From Trichomonas tenax (lineage: Eukaryota; Parabasalia; Trichomonadida; Trichomonadidae): a stretch of DNA of 23,876 nt. Under the pieces are notes generated by a model. That model was not told the origin of the DNA, ran no database searches, and saw nothing but the letters and a program-made list of their open reading frames with translations. Positions 17,244-23,876 of the stretch are shown here, piece after piece; position 1 is the first letter of the stretch; each line of letters starts with the position of its first letter. The stretch spans positions 1 through 23,876 of the forward strand of contig JALKBU010000809.1 in the NCBI GenBank assembly GCA_023091735.1, given 5' to 3'. The translations under genes and the position numbers were made by a program.

Positions 17244-18236
17244 ATTTTGTCTATTTGAATGTTTAATATAAAAGGTTTAATTGGCTAAGCACAAGGTAAT
17301 CTGAAATATCAACTATTGTATTCCATTTCCATCTTGAAATAATATTCATAAATAAAAATCATGCGATTGTCTGTTCATGATGATGAAGAATGTCTACATT
17401 GAACGTGTTAAAGTTAATTTTATAACTAAATCAGATTTTTTGATTTATAACCTTAATTTTTCATAAAATAAAAAAATGAAGTCTTTTGCTGATCTGAAGG
17501 TTAAGAGGGTTAGTGAATTAGAAATTCCGAAGTACCTTAAGCCGTATAATGATGTGTTTCGATTATTAACAGAAAATTCTATTCAACATGAACAGATTCA
17601 CAACATTTTTGAATCTTTATCTGATATAATTAGTAGAAATATCATTTGCAATGAAGCTATTGCAAAGCTTATCGAAACTGCCTCATATTTATGCTCCAGA
17701 AGCATGAGAGCTTATTCTCAACTTTTCAAAATGTTACGATCGACATAACATAAAATATAAACCAAAATTTTTGGACCTCAAACTTGCTCTCGATAGCGAA
17801 AAGGAAATCTTCGGTATTTATCCACCAGACACTATTTATCATTTGATTGAATGGGATAAGTTTGAGGACTTCCAGGCCGAAACAAAGAACGAATCCTTCG
17901 ACATAAATGAAAAAGATTATTACCATTTATCGCTGATTGACATTGCATGTATCCGAAAAATGTTTTAAGCATCTCAAACTGCTTGGAAGCAAGGTCACTG
18001 ATAAAACGTTTCTTCATACCGCCAAAGGAGGTAATAAACATATCATTATATCTTTGTATAACGATGGTCACTTAATCAATGATGATTTGGACGAAGCGCT
18101 TTCTTATTGCCATAATGATATATTCAACTGGCTCTTTGAAACAAAAGGCTCGAGAGGAGAACTGAATCCAGGAGTGTCCTTTGATAATGGAAACTATGAT
18201 GCATTTTTATTTCTTATCGAAAATGGATATGATATT

Positions 18237-18273
18237 GATTATATCATAAATCTTTTATTCATTGTGATAAATA
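18237..18273 (+). repeat. Single 37-bp unit at the first ankyrin junction
   Basis: One 37-base unit (ends TTCATTGTGATAAATA) lies exactly between the DUF3447-like region and the first ankyrin module at 18274. Its 3' half matches the units of the larger arrays; the 5' half is more diverged. Because 37 is not a multiple of 3 it changes the reading frame. Confidence 0.5.
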
Positions 18274-18354
18274 ACATCTCTGTCTGTTGCAGTTGATTTG
18301 TAATCTTTGAAAATCGTTCAATATCTTGTTGAGAGAGGTGCTGACGTCAACACG

Positions 18355-18489
18355 TATTCAGTTTGTCATTATGATATATTATTTATCATTAAGATGTTAT
18401 ATCTATTATTATAGTTTGTTTTTCAACATGACAGGGAATTCAATGTTATTTTCTGTTCACGGGAGTGAAATTTATCATTATTATAAAAA
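18355..18489 (+). repeat. Degenerate 37-bp-type repeats at the second ankyrin junction
   Basis: 135 bases between ankyrin modules 1 and 2, equal to about 3.6 units. Recognisable pieces include TTTGTCATTATGATAT and TTTGTTTTTCAACATGA, but unit boundaries are blurred by indels. Confidence 0.45.
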
Positions 18490-18596
18490 ACACCATTAAC
18501 TATTGCAGCTTGGGATGGATCTTTTGAAATCATTAAATATCTTGTTGAGAAAGATGCTGACGTTAATTTGATAGAAGATAATAAATGTTTTTTAAA

Positions 18597-18932
18597 ATTC
18601 ATCAATGTCATTTACTTTCCATTATGTTATGAATCTTATCAATATGAATTGCTTTTCATTACGACATTATATTCATCAATATGATTTGCTTTTCATTACA
18701 ATATTACATTCATTAATCTGATTAGTTTTTCTTTGTGATATAATATTTCTCAACGTAATATGTTTATCATCATGATAAGGAATTCTTCAATGCGATTTGT
18801 TCTTCAACATGATAAGGAGCTTATTACTGTTATATTATATTTGTTATTAAGTTATGATACTTATCAATATAATTTGTTTATCATTGCTATATTACATTGA
18901 TTAATCTTATTTGTTTTTCTTTATGATAATAT
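18597..18932 (+). repeat. Nine tandem 37-bp units at the third ankyrin junction
   Basis: This array is bounded exactly by ankyrin modules. Units start at 18597, 18634, 18671, 18708, 18745, 18782, 18819, 18859 and 18896; eight are exactly 37 bases and the seventh is 40. A typical unit begins ATTCATCAATATGATTTG and ends TTTTCATTATGATATNN. The last unit ends one base before ACACCTCTG of the next module. Confidence 0.8.
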
Positions 18933-19020
18933 ACACCTCTGAGCATCGCAATCAAAATAAAATCTCTTGAAATTGTTCAATATCTTATTGAGAATGGGGC
19001 TGATGTTAACAAGGAAATTA

Positions 19021-19250
19021 TTTTTCGTTGTTATATTCGATTAGTCAAGTTCATTTGTTTTTCATTGTAATATGAAATTTCTAACTATGATATGGAATTT
19101 ATTGAAGACATTTGTTTTTCAAAATGAAATTATGTTCATCAATGTGATTTATTTTTAGCAATGTTAAGGCATTTATCAAAGAGATATGATTATGATATTT
19201 GATATCATTTGTTTATTATTATGATCTCATATTCATCAACGTTATAAATG
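19021..19250 (+). repeat. About six irregular 37-bp-type units at the fourth ankyrin junction
   Basis: The spacer between modules 3 and 4 contains one clean 37-base unit beginning GTTCATCAATGTGATTT (about 19131-19167) and several units lengthened or truncated by indels. It ends in a partial unit (19231-19250) abutting ACACCATTAG. Confidence 0.6.
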
Positions 19251-19337
19251 ACACCATTAGGTCTTGCAATACAAGTTAACTCTCTAGAAATTGTTCAATA
19301 CCTTGTTGATAAAGGAGCTGATATAAACAAAATAACT

Positions 19338-19520
19338 ATTCACCAATGCTTTATTTTTTTCATTGCGTTTTGATACCCATCAATATAATTTATTCCCTAT
19401 CAATAAAATGGGGTTTTCATTAAGATATATAATGAATTGTAATGGAATTAATCAACGTGATTTATTCTTCACTATAAAATAAAATTCATTAATTATATCT
19501 GTTTCCCAATGTTATATATG
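19338..19520 (+). repeat. Five tandem 37-bp units at the fifth ankyrin junction
   Basis: Units start at 19338, 19375, 19412, 19447 and 19484, with lengths 37, 37, 35, 37 and 37. The array ends exactly before ACGCCATTAAC of the last ankyrin module. Same consensus as the array at 18597-18932. Confidence 0.75.
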
Positions 19521-20055
19521 ACGCCATTAACTTTTGCTGTTGAGAGAAATTGTAATGATATTGTTCAATATTTGAAGTCCAAGAATGCTTCGCTTGAAAT
19601 CATTTCTGATTCTTTGGATACATTTTTGTCTGATTTCTTAGAAATTCTTGGTAGCCAAAAGTCTAAAGATTCCTAATATATAACTTCAATGATAGTGACC
19701 TAAAATAATGTTGATGCAGATAAAAGATTCTATCTTTGATTGGATCTTTCAATATCTCGAAATTATTTTGAAGAAAAATGATATAATTTCATCGATGTTT
19801 GCTCATTTTATTAAGATATTGATATCCCATAATATAAAGCTATATATGTGTGTATAATGTATTCTATCTGCTAATTAAACATTATATCACTCATGTGGAA
19901 ACATATGCAACAAAAAACTACTCCTTAAATCCATTTCTAAAAAAAAGAGATGTTTGTGTTTTTAATGGAATATTACGTGTTTCTGATCTAATGTCTGTGT
20001 CTAGTCTTTGTAGATAAAGAAATTGATTCTGTAATCATCTAATTAATATTTTTAT

Positions 20056-20154
20056 CAATGAAAAATCATTTTTGTCTTGTAAAGATATTTTTGTCAATAT
20101 AAAATTATTTTTGTCAATGTAAAGATATTTTTGTCTATGTAAAATTATTTTTGT
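20056..20154 (+). repeat. Five tandem 20-bp repeats
   Basis: Five units of 19-20 bases each end in ATTTTTGT. They alternate between CAATNTAAAATTATTTTTGT-type (units 1, 3, 5) and CAATGTAAAGATATTTTTGT-type (units 2, 4), giving a 40-bp higher-order dimer. Unrelated in sequence to the 37-bp units. Confidence 0.8.
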
Positions 20155-20581
20155 CAGATTGTCGAAAAAGCTTAATTTAGGATAAAAAGAATAATACTAA
20201 AGGTATATCTTCAATAAAACTGTGAAATATTATTAACATCGATGCGATTTACAACATGAGAATCATTAGGAGTGACAATTACTTGAAATAAAGGATGAAT
20301 AAAATACAGGTACGTGTTAACGAAAATGAATGAGATATTTCGGGTGCACAATAGGTTATCAGATTGTTCCTCGATTCTCCGAATCTGTGTATGAAGAAAA
20401 CATACAAACAAATGAAATGAAAGTGTTCTAACAAATTTGAATTGGAAAACACATTGAGGTGAATGGGCGCATTCTATATTTCATCCGTAAAGCAGTGACT
20501 ATAATTTAGAACCAAAAATATATTTTTGTGTTTTCACTTTAACAATCGTTTCATATGTGATATATGGTATGCAAATTATCT

Positions 20582-20686
20582 AAATAACATTTTTAATCAA
20601 GGTACTCTACGGGCGTGTTCCTCACAATATTGAGGGGGCCCCTTGAAAAAAATTGAGAGGAGTACCTAGATTTAAAAAAGTTGTTT
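20582..20686. mobile_element. Small inverted-repeat element, copy B
   Basis: A 105-bp element whose reverse strand begins AAACAACTTTTTTAAATCTA and runs into GGTACTCC, a T-rich stretch and AAGGGGCCCCC, matching copy A at roughly 80 percent over about 53 bases by eye. AGGTACTC and GAGTACCT form perfect 8-bp internal inverted repeats, and AAATAACATTTTTAAT forms the other end. It is longer than copy A by an insertion between the G/C block and the left end. Confidence 0.4.
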
Positions 20687-21819
20687 ATATGGTTCAATAG
20701 CTCGAAAATTAAGTTTTACAATAGTGAATCACAAATAATGCGATCAAACGAGTCTTCCTTCATAGGAATGATTTTGCACATGTAGGTAAAGAGTTATTCA
20801 TCATCCAAAAACCAAAAAGACAAAGCTGCCAAAATTTTATTGTTCATGAGTTAATTAGGTAAGAAATCAGATTTGCAGCATACCTCAAAGGTTAATTTTG
20901 AATAGAAGTTTGTGAAAAGTATTTTTACATTCTCTCTAAATTTTCATGGAAGTATTGAAAATAAATACGAAGTGTTTTTCCTATATAATTCAAAAATGAT
21001 ATAAGAGATCAACAAAATGATACCATTTTTACAGTTTCTATTCAATTTTTGCCTCTCATTTCAATAATTTTTACTTTTGCGAGATCTCTTCTCAATTTAT
21101 TTTACTTCCATTTTCTCACATTCAGTTTATCTATTGATGGTGTATAATAATTATATCTTAAAAATTTAAATATGGTAATAAATGGTATTAGAAATTTTGT
21201 AATTAAAAAGCAAACTTCTTCAAAGGAAATTGAATTTTTTAGGATTGGTGTTTAATGAAACCAAATAGAAATAGTTATTTTATAAATGGTCAAATGATTA
21301 TAAATAATCATTTGAGGGTGATTAAAAAAACTTCTGAATGAGTTAATGATCCTTCAAAAGAAGTTTTAAGAAACATATTATGCTATCATGGTATAGTCCA
21401 ATATTTGCTTTAATAACACATTTTGGAGATTTTGTTACCATAATAACGAGATACATCACTATACCAATATACTAAAATATCAGCCAAATTGTGAAGAAAT
21501 CCCTATAAATTATTTTTTGAATATCTCTCAATTTTTCTTTAGCTCTCAAATAATTTCTAAACATGTCGCTCTAACAGACATCTGAAACTGAACATAAATG
21601 ACAAATGTTGCTTTTACATCTCAAATTAAATATATTTACAATATTATCATTAAATCTATTGCTGCAGTTTAATACAAAATGTACGTTCAACCTTCTCAAA
21701 AGTTTGAAAATGAGCACGTTCTTGAAATCATCACAAACTGATATAATATATAGTGTGAATGAAATAATAAAAATTTAACTTTTCAATGGTATGCTATTAA
21801 AAAATCTCAATTATCAAAA

Positions 21820-22692
21820 ATGAATGATCGAGATGAGTGTTATGTTAAGATGAGCAATATCCAGTTCAGGGATGTTCTCGGGTGGGGCGAGTGGAGTCGT
21901 GTACTTAGTGTTCGATTCTCAGTATAACAGAGAATTTGCATCGAAATCTGTTTTGGAGTCCAAGTTCAACCAAAACGAAATAGACAGTATGAAGGAAGTC
22001 GATGATCAAAATGTAATTCAGCTGTATAAATATGATTACTACGATGGCTCTGTCTATTTATTGATGGAACACTGCCCGATGAGTTTAGAGAAATACATGA
22101 AGAAGCGCGACATGTTCAAGTGGTTGACAATCATAAAATACTCTATTAGAATCCACAAAGCCATCAGAGCTTGCCATCAACATTCGATAGCCCACTTAGA
22201 CATCAAACCAGCCAATTTCCTTAGACAAATACGACAGGATCAGAGTCTGCGACTTTGGTCTCAGCTCTAAGCACAAACCGTGGGAAATGGACTCTCGATA
22301 CACAGGGTCTGTTCCTTTCATGGCCCCTGAAATATTGGCCCAAATCCCTCACGATTCATTTAAGGCAAATATATGGGCGATTGGTGTCACACTGTTCATC
22401 CTCGCTACAGGAAAGCTGCCGTGGGCATGAGATGACAGAAACACACTTTGTCGCAATCTGATGTCCGAATTTCCGAGATTAGAACTTATAGAGAGATTTG
22501 ATTACAGAGATGCCGTTGGCCAGTGCCTCATGAAGAATCCTGATGACAGGCCATCAATTGAGCAGCTCTTGAATCTTCCCGAAGGTCCAGAAGTTCCCTA
22601 TTCTCAATAAGAATGGAATGAGGTGTCACTCGCAGTCCACAGTCATCTCTCATCCAAGAGTCAAACGTGTCAGTCTTCACGAAATTAAATAA
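21820..22692 (+). pseudogene. Protein kinase broken by frameshifts and a stop
   Basis: The four frames together read as a complete protein-kinase catalytic domain of about 290 residues. Features in order: an N-terminus from MNDRDECYVK; a Gly-rich loop (LG then GGASGVVY) split by a frame change near 21880; lysine in FASKS; hinge LLMEHC; catalytic loop HLDIKPANFL; a frame change near 22223; DFGLSS; FMAPE; WAIGVTLFILATGKLPW; a premature TGA at 22428-22430; and DDRPSIEQLL. A third frame change at the TAA at 22608-22610 leads to a coding-like tail ending RVKRVSLHEIK and a stop at 22690-22692. All three shifts are +1 or -2 equivalents; two restore canonical motifs best as 2-base losses. HRD is HLD. 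An intact relative would be an active Ser/Thr kinase; this copy is not. Confidence 0.82.
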
Positions 22693-23391
22693 TTATCGAT
22701 TTTAATGCATTGCTCCTCAGCAATGGTGCATATATACGGCCTAGATGTTTGTTTTATGATCCATCCAAAGATAACGTGGAACGATCATGTTTTTTTGTTT
22801 GTTTATTATTTTTGTTTGATTAAACAATCTTATCATTAAAATCTTCATATGATAGGCATAAGCTTATCAATAACAATATAAATTTCGATGTGTTGAGACT
22901 TAAATATGAATATTCGTCTGATTGACTAAATTTATCGATGTAATTTTATAGGCAATAACATGTAAAAAAGCTTTTGTTCGTTTCATATTCCTTTAAAACT
23001 TATAAATTTTTATTAGAAAAACGCTTATAATAAGTTCAACCTCAGATTACAATCTTAAATTTTTTAAACATCATCTTCCGATATTTCTGCATAAACATAT
23101 GACAGTAGGTCCACAGCAATCGATCTATATGTGTGTCATCCTTAAATTGTTTATTTATTTTAAGGATTTATATATTCAACCGCTGAAACGTCTAAACTGG
23201 AGCAAAATTCACTATTATGCAGTGCAACTCGACCAAAATAATACAAGATTAATCAAAAGAAAAAATAATTTGGTATTAAAGAAGAGCGGACTTAAATAAT
23301 TAAAGGACTGAAGTATATGTCACTAAAAATATACTAAAATAATAGTGGTGTCCGACCAAAAGCAGTATATTAAATTACAATTCGAAAAACT

Positions 23392-23502
23392 CTAAGAAAT
23401 ATAAGGTCTATCGGAAGGATTACTGGGGTTACGTATATTACTAGGCCCATGCATACCTCCCATGTATCTGCCCTTTACAGAAGAAATAGTGAGACCGCTC
23501 AT
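23392..23502 (-). CDS. Candidate 36-residue ORF behind a promoter-like motif
   Basis: A minus-strand frame from the ATG at 23500-23502 to TAG at 23392-23394 encodes 36 residues beginning MSGLTISSVKGRYMGG. It is more G/C-rich than its surroundings and uses a broad amino-acid set rich in Gly, Ser, Pro and Asn, unlike chance AT-rich frames. An exact AAAAGTGAC lies 31 bases upstream. I do not recognise it. It could be a small gene, the first piece of a decayed one, or chance. Confidence 0.3.
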   Translation of the reverse strand: MSGLTISSVKGRYMGGMHGPSNIRNPSNPSDRPYIS

Positions 23503-23533
23503 ATTCCAGGGAAAGAGCAATAATGACCAAACC

Positions 23534-23542
23534 GTCACTTTT
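23534..23542 (-). promoter_or_regulatory. AAAAGTGAC promoter-like motif
   Basis: Exact minus-strand copy (GTCACTTTT on plus), 31 bases before the candidate short ORF at 23392-23502. The spacing is longer than in the firm genes (7-15 bases). Confidence 0.35.
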
Positions 23543-23876
23543 CTATTGCAACTCTCTGCCATGTAAATTTAATTTTTGTGTCATGTAAAACACTAAAACA
23601 TTAATTCAAGATTTTCATCATTTAAATGTATTCCAATCACAATTCCTCTACTATTATTATATTCACATATGTGTTTTGGATCTTCCCAAATTGGAATATA
23701 GCATATTTCTTGATGAGATATTAATTATGAATCGACGATTTAAGGGAAAATTTTTCCTTCTGAGGTGTAGTCCCGCGACCTTCATAACTTTTTATCTGAT
23801 CAATATTTTTTCGATTTGAAAGTACTTTCATGTACATATTGATAGTTGTCTATCCAGTGGTATAAGTGGCACAGTC

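Larger units (their letters stand above)
17476..19676 (+). pseudogene. DUF3447/ankyrin gene with 37-bp repeats at every junction
   Basis: The N-terminal region (17476-17740) begins MKSFADLKVKRVSELEIPKY and is a helical domain typical of trichomonad ankyrin proteins. A frame change near 17740 leads to LDLKLALDSEKEIFGIYPP, and another near 17950 leads to a DUF3447-like stretch with EKCFKHLKLLGSK, GGNKH and HNDIFNWLF, parallel to the intact gene at 12465-14507. Then come separate ankyrin modules: about 18274-18354 (one internal TAA), 18490-18596, 18933-19020, 19251-19337 and 19521-19676. The later four are free of stops and keep the TPL...IVQYL...GAD(V/I)N pattern. The last ends LEILGSQKSKDS and TAA. 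Between modules lie 37-bp minisatellite units that shift frame and add stops. No trichomonad-type intron signals were seen, so this is called a pseudogene. Confidence 0.8.
19677..21819. other. AT-rich intergenic region
   Basis: About 2.1 kb with no convincing gene. It holds a 20-bp tandem repeat (20056-20154), inverted-repeat element copy B (20582-20686), and a perfect 9-bp inverted repeat TGGTATAGT / ACTATACCA (21389-21397 and 21458-21466). Bases about 19740-19790 weakly resemble a further decayed ankyrin module. The open frame at 20211-20411 (-) is unsupported. Confidence 0.55.
22693..23876. other. AT-rich 3' flank
   Basis: No convincing long gene. It holds a short minus-strand open frame (23392-23502) preceded by an exact AAAAGTGAC motif. 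The plus-strand open frame at 23099-23299 is A/T-driven and unsupported. The last 40 bases contain an A-box-like string (about 23852-23865) cut by the window edge. Confidence 0.5.

Noticed and set aside
18237..19520. Regular 37-bp repeats as a CRISPR array
   Set aside because: Units are directly tandem with no unique spacers, the organism is eukaryotic, and the arrays are bounded by ankyrin modules.
18355..19520. 37-bp spacers as introns
   Set aside because: No GTAYGT-type 5' splice sites or ACTAACACACAG-type 3' sites as known in trichomonads were seen at module borders, and the N-terminal part carries separate frameshifts.
20211..20411. 66-residue minus-strand ORF
   Set aside because: Short, without motif or promoter-like signal, in AT-rich intergenic DNA.
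21389..21466. TGGTATAGT / ACTATACCA inverted repeat as a mobile-element end pair
   Set aside because: Arms are only 9 bp with a 60-base gap, no flanking duplication and no second copy, so chance is plausible in AT-rich DNA.
21820..22692. Programmed frameshifting in the kinase
   Set aside because: Shifts are not all at stop codons or at a shared slippery sequence, and an extra in-frame TGA is present. Decay explains it better.
23846..23876. A-box-like string TATCCAGTGGTATAAGTGG as the start of a tRNA gene
   Set aside because: The D-stem pairing is weak and the window ends before any anticodon arm or B box, so it cannot be supported.

Overview
The window looks like nuclear DNA of a parabasalid protist, most likely a Tritrichomonas-type trichomonad. 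This is inferred from four things: very AT-rich intergenic DNA, intronless eukaryotic genes spaced a few hundred bases to about 2 kb apart, several ankyrin-repeat genes with the N-terminal (DUF3447-like) domain that trichomonads have expanded, and very short 5' leaders. No bacterial, phage or organellar signature was seen.

Layout: 1-1942 holds no convincing gene but has a striking cluster of a promoter-like 9-mer (AAAAGTGAC) and adjacent palindromes. 1943-3067 (+) encodes a membrane-anchored PLD3/PLD4-like protein with broken catalytic motifs. 3610-4672 (+) is a coiled-coil/ankyrin gene broken by two frameshifts. 4859-5431 (+) is an intact Rab-family GTPase. 5676 to about 6700 (-) is a decayed surface protein with a proline-rich stalk, a membrane helix and a basic tail. 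6750-7916 (-) is POLD2, the small subunit of DNA polymerase delta. 8521-11865 (+) is a 1114-residue coiled-coil protein. 12465-14507 (-) is an intact 680-residue ankyrin protein flanked on both sides by E2F-like CCCGCC sites. 16764-17243 (+) is an OSTC/DC2-like oligosaccharyltransferase subunit. 17476-19676 (+) is an ankyrin pseudogene whose repeat junctions are filled with 37-bp minisatellite units. 21820-22692 (+) is a broken protein kinase. The remainder is non-coding.

The intact genes are unrelated housekeeping or cytoskeletal functions (vesicle traffic, replication, N-glycosylation, coiled-coil scaffold, ankyrin scaffold), and no operon-like system joins them. The most notable non-genic signals are: (1) AAAAGTGAC placed 7-15 bases before three start codons, with a one-base variant before a fourth gene, plus orphan and clustered copies; (2) the ankyrin array with 37-bp units at every junction; (3) CCCGCCAAAA sites around a 21-bp palindrome in a convergent intergenic region; (4) two copies of a small inverted-repeat element about 4 kb apart. 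All identifications come from reading motifs by eye; no database search was possible.
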